A stretch of 64,000 nt of DNA, from NCBI GenBank assembly GCA_028284905.1, contig JANQQU010000043.1, forward strand, positions 248,001-312,000, in the 5' to 3' direction. Source of the stretch: Calditrichia bacterium (GTDB lineage Bacteria > Calditrichota > Calditrichia > RBG-13-44-9 > J075). The position numbers and the translations under genes are program-made. Positions 44,013 to 53,539 of this stretch are shown in pieces (the stretch's first letter is position 1; every line of letters begins with the position of its first letter). The notes beneath the pieces were generated by a model, which was given only the letters and a program-made list of their open reading frames with translations, was not told the origin of the DNA and searched no databases.

Positions 44013-44741
44013 CTATTCGAGTTTCCCTTTAATATAGTTGTAATCCTGTAAGATTGTCTCAAGGAATACTTCCGGAGAAAGACCGCTTTTGATGTTCATC
44101 TTTTTTTCCAGACTAATCTGCGCTTTGCGGGTCAAGGTCCGTCGCAGCTTAAAATCGGCCATCTTGAAATAATTGTTCATCACCTCCTTGACGACCTCAA
44201 TATCATAATCACTGAGCATCTCTACTTCCGGTATGCTGACCGTATAATTTTCGGCGACCTGGGTCAAAATTGTATCATCAAGCGTCACGCGCTGCTTTAG
44301 TTTGATGACAGTCGTTCCCGCTGCGATATCTCCCAGTCGTTGGCCGTTACCTTTCCAGAGAATAACGACCAATCCTATGACCCCACTGGCCAGCCAGATA
44401 TCGATCGGACGTAACATCCAGCGCATGATGTAGTTGAACAGCGATGGTTGCGTGCCGTCCAGCTTCGCGACTTTGATTTGTCGGGCGCGCTTCCCGATAC
44501 TCTGTCCGTTTAAAAAAATCTCGCAAACAAGATCATAAAAGAGCACCGGGGCCATAATCAGCACACCTTCTACCATGCTGGAAAAAATGCCCATTTGAGA
44601 AATAAAAAAGACAAAGAAGACGATGTATGCTAATACGATTAAAAAATCGAGGAAATATGCGGTTAGCCGATCCCCAACGCTGGCGACTTCATATTGAATC
44701 GCTACATTTTGTGTGGTTTCAATCCTGATGTGCTCGTCCAT
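44013..44741 (-). CDS. RDD family membrane protein
   Basis: 242 aa. The RDD domain (IQYEVASVGDRLTAYFLDF) has helices near 30-48, 55-72 and 115-130, with LNGQSIGKRARQIKV between them, and a soluble C-terminal 100 residues. RDD proteins are often the last gene of MoxR/DUF58/SpoIIM operons, as here. Function unknown; some RDD proteins are Na+/H+ antiporters. Confidence 0.86.
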   Translation of the reverse strand: MDEHIRIETTQNVAIQYEVASVGDRLTAYFLDFLIVLAYIVFFVFFISQMGIFSSMVEGVLIMAPVLFYDLVCEIFLNGQSIGKRARQIKVAKLDGTQPSLFNYIMRWMLRPIDIWLASGVIGLVVILWKGNGQRLGDIAAGTTVIKLKQRVTLDDTILTQVAENYTVSIPEVEMLSDYDIEVVKEVMNNYFKMADFKLRRTLTRKAQISLEKKMNIKSGLSPEVFLETILQDYNYIKGKLE

Positions 44742-44761
44742 GTTCGCCTTCTTGCAATACG

Positions 44762-46096
44762 CTAGATGAATCCCCGGGCCTTTAAATACAGGTATTTATT
44801 GATGGTGTTAACGGACAATTGTTCCGGAGTGGTCAATATAGAGTATATACCATAGCGTTGCAATTCTTTTACGATCTGTTTTTTCTCAAAGGCGAAATGT
44901 TCGGCAATGATTTTGTTGTAAACAGTCTCTGTCGTGTCTGCAGGGGCACTGAGCAAAGTTTTTAGTTCGGTGTTTTCGAAGAAGATTAAAACAATCAGAT
45001 GGCGTTTGGCAATCTTGCGCAATGGCAGCAACTGGCGCTTCAGCGCATTCAGTGATTCAAAATTTGTGAAAAGAAGCAACAGGCTGCGCTGGCGGATCTT
45101 TTGCAGCACCGTCGAAAAAAGTAAATCGTAATTTGCTTCCAGAAAACGAGTTTCCTGCCGGAATAATACTTCCTGTATTTTCTGCATCTGTGCCGGTTTG
45201 CGGTCTGCAGGCAAAATGGAATTGATTTCATTGGAAAAAGTGATGATGCCGGCTTTGTCCTGCTTCCGGACAGCGATATTGGAGATAACCAGGCTGGCAT
45301 TAATGGCATAATCCAGCAGGCTCATATTGTCGAATGGCATCTTCATAACCCTGCCCATGTTTATAATGCTGTAAACCTGCTGGGAACGTTCATCCTGGTA
45401 ATGATTCACCATAAATGCATTTCGGCGGGCGGTCGCTTTCCAGTTAATTGTTCGGTAATCGTCTCCTTTGACGTATTCGCGAATTTGGTCGAATTCCATT
45501 GTATGACCAACCCGGCGAATTTTTTTCACGCCTGCTTCAGTCAGTCTATTGGAGATCGCCAGCAATTCGTATTTGCGCATTTGGATAAAAGAAGGATAAA
45601 CCGGCACCATTGCGTTTTCGGCTGCTTGATAACGCTTTTCGATGAGGCCGATTGCGCTGCTCACAAACACATTGAGATAACCGAACTGATATGCGCCGCG
45701 GCGGGTGGGACGGATTTTGTAATTGAATGTCGCTTTTTCTCCAGCGGTGAGGTTGCGCCTCAGATGAAAGTTACGGATTTGAAACTGCGGCGGCAGTTCA
45801 TCGATTAAGCGGATCTGAACCGGGAAGGGATAGCGGTTCTCCACCTGCAATCGAACCGGATTGGGATCCCCATTGGAAAAACGGGTCGGCAACTGGCGCT
45901 CTGCGGAAACACCCTCTCGATTACTGAACAGTATCCAGGTATCTCCCAAAAGCAGAATTCCCAGGGCCCAAATGGAAATATCGGCGATCAGGTTGAAGGT
46001 CAGGTAATAATTGCTGAGGACGTGTAAGATAATGACAAGACCAAAAGCAATATAGAACCGCGGAGCCAGGAAAAATTGTTTAATAAACGTCAGCAC
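44762..46096 (-). CDS. DUF58 domain protein
   Basis: 444 aa starting at GTG. Two membrane helices lie near the N-terminus (FYIAFGLVIILHVLSNYYL, then a second near 40-55). A beta domain follows, then the DUF58 signature EFDQIREYVKGDDYRTINWK near residue 205, and a VWA-like fold (INMGRVMKMPFDNMSLLDYA). DUF58 proteins pair with MoxR ATPases; the MoxR gene lies 3 bp upstream. Confidence 0.9.
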   Translation of the reverse strand: MLTFIKQFFLAPRFYIAFGLVIILHVLSNYYLTFNLIADISIWALGILLLGDTWILFSNREGVSAERQLPTRFSNGDPNPVRLQVENRYPFPVQIRLIDELPPQFQIRNFHLRRNLTAGEKATFNYKIRPTRRGAYQFGYLNVFVSSAIGLIEKRYQAAENAMVPVYPSFIQMRKYELLAISNRLTEAGVKKIRRVGHTMEFDQIREYVKGDDYRTINWKATARRNAFMVNHYQDERSQQVYSIINMGRVMKMPFDNMSLLDYAINASLVISNIAVRKQDKAGIITFSNEINSILPADRKPAQMQKIQEVLFRQETRFLEANYDLLFSTVLQKIRQRSLLLLFTNFESLNALKRQLLPLRKIAKRHLIVLIFFENTELKTLLSAPADTTETVYNKIIAEHFAFEKKQIVKELQRYGIYSILTTPEQLSVNTINKYLYLKARGFI

Positions 46097-46099
46097 GAT

Positions 46100-47080
46100 T
46101 TATCTCGGCACCTCAACTTTTTCGACGATGCTTTTAATTATACCATCGCTGGTGGCACCTTCCATTTCTTTTTCCGGTGTTAGTAAAACACGGTGACGCA
46201 ATACCGGATGAACCATTTCCTGGATGTCCTCCGGTGTCACAAAATCTCTGCCGGAGATTGCCGCAAACGCTTTTGCACAGCGCATGATCGCCAGGGAGGC
46301 ACGGGGGGATGCCCCAAGGTATAAGGCACTGTTGTTTCTGGTGTTGTGGGTTAACTGTGCCACATAGTCGATCAGGTTCGTATCGATATGGATCGCTTTT
46401 ACTTTTTCCTTTAGCGCTTCAACCTTTTTACCGTCCAGCACAGCGTTGATGATGCTCAAATCATTGTGGTTCTTGCGCTGATGAAATTCACTGAGCAACT
46501 GCTTCTCTTCTGCCAGATCCGGATAATCGACATCAATTTTTAGGAGGAAGCGGTCGAGCTGTGCTTCCGGCAGGCGATAAGTGCCTTCTTGTTCAATGGG
46601 ATTTTGTGTGGCGATCACCATAAAAGGAGGCGCCAGGGGGTAAGTGGTGCCATCGACAGTGACCTGGTATTCTTCCATAACTTCGAAAAGCGCCGCTTGC
46701 GTTTTTGCCGGTGCGCGATTGATTTCGTCAATTAAAACCATATTCGCGAATATCGGCCCTTTATTGAATTCAAAGCTTGAAGATTTCATATTGAATATCG
46801 AGGTGCCGACCACATCGGATGGCATCAGGTCCGGCGTAAACTGAATCCGGGAAAAATCTACGGATAAAGTGCGGGAAAGCAGCTTTGCCGTCAACGTTTT
46901 TGCAACACCGGGAACTCCTTCAATAAGCACATGGCCATCAGACAGCAGGGCGACGATCAGCAGATCCACCATACGTTGCTGACCAACGATGATCTTTCGT
47001 AGCTCCGTGCGAATTCTGCCAACAGCATCTGTTAAATCACTTAAATCCATTCGATTGGTAAATTTCGGTTGTTCTTCCAT
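46100..47080 (-). CDS. MoxR-family AAA+ ATPase
   Basis: 326 aa. Walker A in EGVPGVAKTLTAK, Walker B in MVLIDEINRAPAK, sensor 1 in MVIATQNPIEQEGTYRLPEAQ and the sensor 2 region in LGASPRASLAIM. MoxR ATPases act as chaperones that assemble or activate protein complexes together with VWA/DUF58 partners. The stop is directly followed by DUF58, and the start abuts the DUF4350 stop, so translation is coupled. Confidence 0.94.
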   Translation of the reverse strand: MEEQPKFTNRMDLSDLTDAVGRIRTELRKIIVGQQRMVDLLIVALLSDGHVLIEGVPGVAKTLTAKLLSRTLSVDFSRIQFTPDLMPSDVVGTSIFNMKSSSFEFNKGPIFANMVLIDEINRAPAKTQAALFEVMEEYQVTVDGTTYPLAPPFMVIATQNPIEQEGTYRLPEAQLDRFLLKIDVDYPDLAEEKQLLSEFHQRKNHNDLSIINAVLDGKKVEALKEKVKAIHIDTNLIDYVAQLTHNTRNNSALYLGASPRASLAIMRCAKAFAAISGRDFVTPEDIQEMVHPVLRHRVLLTPEKEMEGATSDGIIKSIVEKVEVPR

Positions 47081-48268
47081 TTATCGCTCACTCTCCTGAT
47101 AAAACTGTTCAATCATATTGTTAACGGTAAGTAAATCATTTTCGGAAATCTGGTTTCTTTCTCGCATTTTCGCTATCGCCGTAAAAATCGCCTGCACTTC
47201 GCTGATCGCAACCCCGGATTTCTCCGATATTTGCTGGAATAGCTCGCTGCTGATAACTTCCGTGCGTAAATAATACCGTGTACGAAGGTGCTCCAGAAAA
47301 TGCTGAATCTTCTTTTCAAGAATGTTCTTATGGTCCTTGTTCAAATAATACAAACGACCGACAGTTTTCACAAATTCGATCGTTGTATTGGCCAGTGGTG
47401 TAATGATCGGTATTATGCGCTGCTGCCGTTTGCCGCCAAATATCATGAAAATTGCCCCGCAAAAAAGAAGCAGGTAAAACGCTCTTCGTAAAGCCGGGCG
47501 GCTGAGAATATAGCGGAACGGTGTGCTGATCCGTTTACGGCCGATCTTGTAGTATTCATCCCAAACCACATCCTGGCGGGGGAGAAAGGATATCGCCTTG
47601 GAGATAAAATCGTGATTGTCCCGATAGAGCATATTATAGTTTGTAAATGCGATCGGCACACTACAGAAGTAAAAACTACCCTCCCCATGCCGGGTGCGGA
47701 CAAATACCGGATGATTACGGTTATTGCGAGCCAGCACAACGGTGTTGCTGGTGTCGTAGCTGACAAAACGAAAATTGATGGTGTTTTGCTTATAGACGTA
47801 AGCACTGTCGCTACGGAGCGCGGGATGGGTGAAGTTTAGCGAGAGCGAGTCTGTCGGTAACACAAACTCGAAGCCCGTTTGCAATGACAGGCTGTCCTTT
47901 AAATGATCGCCAAACTCCTCTGCGGCAATAAATACCTGGCCGCCATTTTGAACAAATAAACTCAGTTCCTCCAACTCATATTCATCAAACTCAAATGTCT
48001 GGTTGATCAGAATCAGATTTTGAGAGTACTCATCCAGTGAATGCTCATAGAAAGCGGAAATTAATGGCTCCTCATTCGCAGTGATGTTTTGATCCGGGAA
48101 ATATTCCGGCAGGAGGTCAAAAACGATGTAGCTGCCAAATGGAATTTTGTCAAAACGGGAAAAACTGGTTTGCCAGTCTATTGGTTTCGGGGAATTCATC
48201 TCGACCCAAATCAGGAAGATCGCTGCCAGGGTAATGAAAAACAGATATTTTTTGTTCAGGGCATTCAT
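47081..48268 (-). CDS. DUF4350 domain protein
   Basis: 395 aa. An N-terminal membrane anchor (YLFFITLAAIFLIWVEM) is followed by a periplasmic Rossmann-like DUF4350 domain (FDEYELEELSLFVQNGGQVF, GEGSFYFCSVPIAFTNYNML). A second helix lies near residue 265 (AFYLLLFCGAIFMIFG), then a cytoplasmic helical tail. This is the usual DUF4350 gene of MoxR operons, proposed to bind a carbohydrate or nucleotide, unproven. Confidence 0.85.
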   Translation of the reverse strand: MNALNKKYLFFITLAAIFLIWVEMNSPKPIDWQTSFSRFDKIPFGSYIVFDLLPEYFPDQNITANEEPLISAFYEHSLDEYSQNLILINQTFEFDEYELEELSLFVQNGGQVFIAAEEFGDHLKDSLSLQTGFEFVLPTDSLSLNFTHPALRSDSAYVYKQNTINFRFVSYDTSNTVVLARNNRNHPVFVRTRHGEGSFYFCSVPIAFTNYNMLYRDNHDFISKAISFLPRQDVVWDEYYKIGRKRISTPFRYILSRPALRRAFYLLLFCGAIFMIFGGKRQQRIIPIITPLANTTIEFVKTVGRLYYLNKDHKNILEKKIQHFLEHLRTRYYLRTEVISSELFQQISEKSGVAISEVQAIFTAIAKMRERNQISENDLLTVNNMIEQFYQESER

Positions 48269-49080
48269 TGGCTACCCCGCTCTAACTGACTTAAAAATGC
48301 CTGAAAATCTTGGACGCGTTGCTCATATTCGCTCGCATTCAAGTTGAAATTGCCGTACCAGACATATTCGAAAGTGTTCGTTAATTCCCGGAAGGCGGGT
48401 TGCAGAGTCGCCTGAGATAATTCATTCAGATAATCATGGTTGGTCTTTTCCGGTCGCCAGCGTATTAAATCCCGGTTGGTTAATTGCTTCAGCACCTGCA
48501 AATAGTGTAATCTTACCGCACGGCGAAAACTCTGCTGCTTTTCAGCGTCCCGAATGAGGGCAGCGAAATCCATCTCATGAATGTTCTCTTCTTCGATACC
48601 CAGGTTCATGTCCGTCGCAGTACTGCGTCCGAAAAAGGCGCCGGCGAAATCCGACCCTTTCAGTCGGGTGTATCCATAAATACAAATTGCGATGATAAAT
48701 GTAACAAGAACGAGATTGCGCTCGGTTTGATATTCCCGGTAAAAGAGGAACTTAAACACTTTTTCCCAAAACCAAAGCCTAAGGCGGTCCCAAAAAGTCG
48801 GGGTTTGTGGCTTTGTGCGGTCATATATAAAATCTGCGTCGTCAGCATACTCGGAGAGTTGTTCTGCTGATGGCGAGCGAAGGTCTTCCGCTAGCGAGTC
48901 CCCAACAAAAACATCCCCGGCAGTTGTTGAAGCCGGGGATAGGCTGTTGTATAAAGTGCTTTCTGGCTTTTTTTTGATTTCCGGATATTCGTCATCCTGC
49001 TGCGCAGAAACAAATGTTGTTCCCGCGAAAATGCAGAATAGTATAAACACTACCCGAAAGTAGCTGGCGCTGTTAATCAT
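48265..49080 (-). CDS. DUF4129 domain membrane protein
   Basis: 271 aa from ATG 49080; a longer frame to 49149 would overlap the upstream gene by 56 bp and put a long tail before the signal peptide (FRVVFILFCIFAGTTFVSA). A single helix (LVLVTFIIAICIYGYTRL) precedes a C-terminal DUF4129 domain: RRAVRLHYLQVLKQLTNRDL, then FEYVWYGNFNLNASEYE. The stop overlaps the DUF4350 start by 4 bp. Confidence 0.85.
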   Translation of the reverse strand: MINSASYFRVVFILFCIFAGTTFVSAQQDDEYPEIKKKPESTLYNSLSPASTTAGDVFVGDSLAEDLRSPSAEQLSEYADDADFIYDRTKPQTPTFWDRLRLWFWEKVFKFLFYREYQTERNLVLVTFIIAICIYGYTRLKGSDFAGAFFGRSTATDMNLGIEEENIHEMDFAALIRDAEKQQSFRRAVRLHYLQVLKQLTNRDLIRWRPEKTNHDYLNELSQATLQPAFRELTNTFEYVWYGNFNLNASEYEQRVQDFQAFLSQLERGSQ

Positions 49081-49093
49081 GCTTCTGGTTCCA

Positions 49094-49996
49094 TTATCCC
49101 TGCGGAGTTCCGTTCCCCGGGCCGCTATCAAGAGATTCCACTTTTTCAATTAAATGGGGCCGTTCTTTCGCTTCAACAATGCTGAAAAATTTAAAAGTGA
49201 GTCCAATAAAAATTGCCGAATAAACGATATAGTTTAAGAAGGCGATCAAGGGTTGCGCAAGTACAAATACCTGCGAAAAGGTTGCGGGATTAAATCCTTC
49301 CCCACTGGCAAATCCGACCGCAAAACCAATAACGCTAATCGGCAAAGCGACCGCAACGCCCAATGCCCAGGCAATCATTACCAAAACGAGCATCAGACCA
49401 AACGTTGCCCACCAGTTATCGCTAACCACACTAAAGCTGCGTGCAAAGCTTTCCATTAGTCCCTTCTCTTCGATGATAAGGGCAATAAAAACAAAGGACA
49501 AGGCAATCGCGACATACACGCCAGGCACAATCAATAAAACGAGGCCTATGACAAATAATACAATCGTAATGATGTAGGCGACAACAGTCGTTGGCACATA
49601 ACCAATCGCTGGTGAAAGCAGTTCTTTGAAATCTAGTGGGGCACCATGCGAAGCGATATATCGTTTAATGAACAGCAGAACAGATGCAGCAAAAATCGAA
49701 TAAGCCAGCAGGTTTACGATAAGCGATGCCAGGAAAACCAGCGAAAAATTCTGGTACATTTGAAATAAGCGCTCGACGGAATTCGTCGTTGTTGTATCCA
49801 TTTCCTGGAGGAAATAGAAATTCAGGGCCGTATCAATAACAATAAGCGGCCCAACAAAGGTCAGGATCATCATGGCGATATCTTTAAAGTTCTGACGCAA
49901 AAAAGCAAAGGTTGCGCTCAATACGCCGCTGAAATCCCGTACTTGACGGAATTCAATGTAATTATCCGTTTCAGTTGGGTAAGGGGTTGTCTCCAT
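49094..49996 (-). CDS. polytopic membrane protein of the MoxR operon
   Basis: 300 aa with about six membrane helices and no charged catalytic motif. The layout (VLSATFAFLRQNFKDIAMMI near the N-terminus, IVLFVIGLVLLIVPGVYVAI in the middle) is that of the glycerophosphodiesterase-membrane-domain-like proteins common in such operons. It overlaps the SpoIIM gene by 26 bp. Function unknown. Confidence 0.75.
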   Translation of the reverse strand: METTPYPTETDNYIEFRQVRDFSGVLSATFAFLRQNFKDIAMMILTFVGPLIVIDTALNFYFLQEMDTTTTNSVERLFQMYQNFSLVFLASLIVNLLAYSIFAASVLLFIKRYIASHGAPLDFKELLSPAIGYVPTTVVAYIITIVLFVIGLVLLIVPGVYVAIALSFVFIALIIEEKGLMESFARSFSVVSDNWWATFGLMLVLVMIAWALGVAVALPISVIGFAVGFASGEGFNPATFSQVFVLAQPLIAFLNYIVYSAIFIGLTFKFFSIVEAKERPHLIEKVESLDSGPGNGTPQG

Positions 49997-50951
49997 CTTC
50001 TTCCTTCCTGTTTAATTGGATCGGATATATAACAAAATACCAAACAATAAAAGTCAGTGATGATATTATAATGAACAAGCTTAACAGCAGGGGCATGCCG
50101 GTATAGCGGGTAACAAAGGACTCTAACAGGCCGGCAGCGATAAATATCGGCACCAGACCAATAATGATTTTTAATCCCTGTCGCGCACCACGTTTAAAGG
50201 AGGTCAGTCGGCTGTAAGTACCGGGGAAGAGGATACTGTTTCCCATCACCAGGCCGGCACATCCGGCGATAATGATGGCGGATATCTCCAGGGTGCCATG
50301 TATCCAGATGGTCAGGCTGGATTCCATCAATAGTCCTTTTTGATAGAAAAAATACTGAAACGTTCCGACCATCGCGCCGTTACGGAATAACTGGAAGATC
50401 GTTCCGACGGAAAGCAAGATGCCCATCGCGAAAACCATAAACGATACGATGACATTGTTAAACGTAATTCCCAGGAACATATCCACCTGGTGCATTTTTT
50501 TGTAAACAGCCATCGGATCCCCGGCGGCGATATTCGCTTCAGTCATGTTGACGTAACGATCGCCGAGTATCAGGCGAACATACAAATCGTCCTGCGCCGT
50601 AGAAAATGCGCCGATAAACATCGAAGCGGCAAAAAAGATAAAAGCGTAGAGTAACTCTTTTTGGGAGTGATAAAATGTGCGCGGTAATTCCGTTTTCCAG
50701 AAGGTGATGAAACGGCTGCGATCTTCCTTCTTGTTTTTGTATATTGCCTGATGCACTCTGCCGGCCAGACCATTAAGATAGGCCGTTGTTTTACTGCGGG
50801 GGAAAAATGTTTGGGAAAATGATAAGTCGTCGGTAATCTCAATAAATAACTCGGCGAGCTTGTCCGGGTTTACCGGTTGTTTGCTGTCCAGTAAAGATTC
50901 GAGGTGCTTCCATTTTTCAGCATTTTGTTTTAAAAAGGCAACTTCTTGCAT
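49971..50951 (-). CDS. stage II sporulation protein M-like membrane protein
   Basis: 326 aa. A cytoplasmic helical N-terminus is followed by five or six membrane helices of the SpoIIM family (FIFFAASMFIGAFSTAQ, FNNVIVSFMVFAMGILLSVG, IWIHGTLEISAIIIAGCAGL). In non-sporulating bacteria SpoIIM relatives occur in MoxR/DUF58 operons; this is the first gene of the seven-gene unit reaching to 44.0 kb. No sporulation is implied. Confidence 0.88.
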   Translation of the reverse strand: MQEVAFLKQNAEKWKHLESLLDSKQPVNPDKLAELFIEITDDLSFSQTFFPRSKTTAYLNGLAGRVHQAIYKNKKEDRSRFITFWKTELPRTFYHSQKELLYAFIFFAASMFIGAFSTAQDDLYVRLILGDRYVNMTEANIAAGDPMAVYKKMHQVDMFLGITFNNVIVSFMVFAMGILLSVGTIFQLFRNGAMVGTFQYFFYQKGLLMESSLTIWIHGTLEISAIIIAGCAGLVMGNSILFPGTYSRLTSFKRGARQGLKIIIGLVPIFIAAGLLESFVTRYTGMPLLLSLFIIISSLTFIVWYFVIYPIQLNRKEEDGDNPLPN

Positions 50952-51147
50952 ATTTTATGGCACCTTAAGGGATTTTAGGTCTGGCGTGAAAATCGTTTCG
51001 CAATAAAGTCGGTATCTATTGCAAGTACGTCCGTATATCTTGTTAGCTATTTTAATTAGATTTAAAAAGATACAGAATTTTTTTGAAAAAAAATAATTTT
51101 CTTCGAAAAGATAAAACCGAATAATAGAAACGCTGAAGAGACGTTGA

Positions 51148-51537
51148 ATGGAGGCGCGAGTGAAAAATTATAATCTGCAAAAAACGCCTTTTGAGGTGCC
51201 AACTACAGATGGAAAAACGATCCTGGAACATTTCGGCAATGCGGCAACAGGGCAAAGCGATATCAGTGTTGCCCGAATGATTGCCCCACCAGGCTGGTCG
51301 GAGCCCCATCAAAATCCGGAATTCGATGAGTTTACCCTGATGGTGCGCGGGAAAAAACAAATTGAAATCGATGGTGAGACGCTGGTCCTCGCAGCCGGAG
51401 AATCAATTCTGATCCGAAAAGGCGCACGAATAAGATACGCCAATCCATTTGATAGTGAAGCCGAATACTGGTCTGTATGCCTGCCGGCATTTTCCCCGGG
51501 TACTGTGAATCGCGAAACTGAAGCGGATGGAGAATAA
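51148..51537 (+). CDS. cupin-domain protein
   Basis: 129 aa. A small cupin barrel: motif 1 region PPGWSEPHQNPEFDEFTLMV with His and two Glu as metal ligands, and motif 2 near GESILIRKGARIRYANP, which lacks the second His. The protein may bind a metal through motif 1 or be a non-enzymatic ligand binder. Its last 11 bp overlap the start of the MutS-like gene. Confidence 0.82.
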   Translation: MEARVKNYNLQKTPFEVPTTDGKTILEHFGNAATGQSDISVARMIAPPGWSEPHQNPEFDEFTLMVRGKKQIEIDGETLVLAAGESILIRKGARIRYANPFDSEAEYWSVCLPAFSPGTVNRETEADGE

Positions 51538-53380
51538 ATCTTTGAAAAAATATGAACTTCGTAAAAGGCTGTTAAAGAAAAGAATATCCTATTTAACACC
51601 AAGGATAAAACAACTGGAAAAAAGCTTCTCCCGCTGGGGATGGGCACGCGTAGCATCTAGTTTGCTGGGGGTTGGGGCGGTTTTTCTGGGATTTAATCGG
51701 TCCGAAGAAGTTGGTTGGATCGTCTTCCTCGTTGTCGCAGCAATTTTCACTGTCGTTTCGATATACCATCAACGATTTGAAAAAAGTTTGAAAAAACATC
51801 AGATTTGGTCCCGGATGAAATCTGCCCAGCTGGCCCGAATGAATCTGGACTGGGCAAATATCCCTTATGCGCCGGTCAAAATAATAAACCCCGATCATCC
51901 TTTTAATATTGACATCGATATCAGTGGAAAGCGTTCCCTGCATCATCTTACTGACATCTCTATTTCACAGGAAGGCAGCGGAAAACTGCTCTCCTGGCTA
52001 TTAATGGAAAAGCCGGCGCCGGCAGAGATCCTGCAGCGGCAGGGGATTGTTCGGGAACTGGCCTGTCTACCGGGCTTTCGGGAAAAACTGCTCCTGAATT
52101 TCTATCTGGTTGCCGATGAGAAACTGGAAGGCCGCGAATTTTATGAGCGCCTCAAAGGCAATGAAGCGGTCGGTAGTCTTACCGGAGAACTAATTGTTTC
52201 TGCGATCCTGGCAGTCTGCAATATCGGGCTTTATTTGGGAGAGATATACCTGGATTGGCCACCATACTGGATAATTTCTCTCGGCTTGTATGTCATTGTC
52301 TATTTTTTAACCCTTCCCAAACTCGATGGCACTTTTGCCGACATTGTTTTTGTCGATGAGCAATTTCGCAAAATAAGAGCTGTGTTATCCTTCCTGGAAG
52401 AATATCCTTATCGAAAAGACAGTCATCTCGCGAATTTTTGTGAAATCTTCTGGAAAGGAGAAAAACGGCCACTGTTGCAAGTTCGGCGGATTCACCGGAT
52501 TATGAGTGCCGTTGGTTTGCGCATGAACCCGGTGATGGGCATTTTGCTTAACTTACCCGGGCCATGGGATTTTTTCTTTGTTCGCATGTTTAATAAGAGA
52601 AAAGAACACCTGGCCGGGGAGGTAGAGCAGTGGATGGACGTTTGGCAGGAGCTTGAGGCGATGATTGCCCTTGCCAACTTTGCCTGGCTGCACCCATCTG
52701 CCGTTTTCCCGAAAATGGTGGATGGCGACCATGAACCGGAGAAGTTAATAAGCGGAAAAGCTTTCGGACATCCCTTAATTGTTCAGGATGAACGAGTGGT
52801 TAATGATTTTTCATTGGAAAAACCAGGCGATATTGTGCTGGTTACCGGATCGAACATGGCCGGGAAGAGCACCTTTCTGAAAACCATCGGTATCAATCTG
52901 GCGCTGGCGCAGGCTGGTGGGGCAGTGCTTGCGGAAGAAATGCGCTGGCGCCCAATGCGCCTTTTTACCTCGATCAAGGTAAGTGATTCGGTAACAGATG
53001 GTTTCTCTTACTTCTATGCGGAAGTACGGCGCCTGAAAGGTTTGCTGAATGCACTGGAGAGCGAAGACGACTTTCCCGTGTTGTTTCTTATCGATGAGAT
53101 ATTCAAGGGCACAAACAACCGGGAACGCTACCTGGGAAGCAGTGCTTACATCAAGAGCCTTGCGGATAAGAATGGCGCCGGTTTGATATCGACACACGAT
53201 CTGGAATTGACCCGCCTTGAGCAGGAGATCGCAGAATTTGAAAACTTCCATTTCCGGGAAACTATCGAAGATGGAAAGATGGCATTCGATTACAAATTGC
53301 ATCCCGGCCCTTGCCCAACCACCAACGCCCTGGTGATTATGGCAATGGAGGGGTTGCCGGTCGAAAATCCGGAACAATAG
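51527..53380 (+). CDS. membrane-anchored MutS-like ATPase
   Basis: 617 aa. The C-terminal 200 residues are a MutS ATPase: Walker A GSNMAGKSTFLKTIG, Walker B FLIDEIFKGTNNRER and the STHD of LISTHDLELTRLE. The N-terminal mismatch-recognition and connector domains of true MutS are absent. Instead there are membrane helices near 45-85 (WIVFLVVAAIFTVVSIYH) and near 225-265 (LIVSAILAVCNIGLYL, IISLGLYVIVYFL). Such proteins are common in Bacteroidetes-group genomes and unlikely to do mismatch repair; a membrane-linked DNA or RNA role is open. Confidence 0.85.
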   Translation: MENKSLKKYELRKRLLKKRISYLTPRIKQLEKSFSRWGWARVASSLLGVGAVFLGFNRSEEVGWIVFLVVAAIFTVVSIYHQRFEKSLKKHQIWSRMKSAQLARMNLDWANIPYAPVKIINPDHPFNIDIDISGKRSLHHLTDISISQEGSGKLLSWLLMEKPAPAEILQRQGIVRELACLPGFREKLLLNFYLVADEKLEGREFYERLKGNEAVGSLTGELIVSAILAVCNIGLYLGEIYLDWPPYWIISLGLYVIVYFLTLPKLDGTFADIVFVDEQFRKIRAVLSFLEEYPYRKDSHLANFCEIFWKGEKRPLLQVRRIHRIMSAVGLRMNPVMGILLNLPGPWDFFFVRMFNKRKEHLAGEVEQWMDVWQELEAMIALANFAWLHPSAVFPKMVDGDHEPEKLISGKAFGHPLIVQDERVVNDFSLEKPGDIVLVTGSNMAGKSTFLKTIGINLALAQAGGAVLAEEMRWRPMRLFTSIKVSDSVTDGFSYFYAEVRRLKGLLNALESEDDFPVLFLIDEIFKGTNNRERYLGSSAYIKSLADKNGAGLISTHDLELTRLEQEIAEFENFHFRETIEDGKMAFDYKLHPGPCPTTNALVIMAMEGLPVENPEQ

Positions 53381-53539
53381 CGGAACAGCGCCGATTTTCG
53401 CTGTAAAAATGCCTCTTTGTAGGCAACTGATTCAATTATGCAAGAAAAAAATTTTAAAAAATTTGAATTCGTGATATTTGTTATACCATTGGTTTGGAAA
53501 ATGATTAATATTTATTCAGTTTTATTAAATAATACCCTT

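Noticed and set aside
49081-49149. Extended N-terminus of the DUF4129 protein
   Set aside because: It would overlap the upstream gene by 56 bp and place 23 polar residues ahead of a clear signal peptide.
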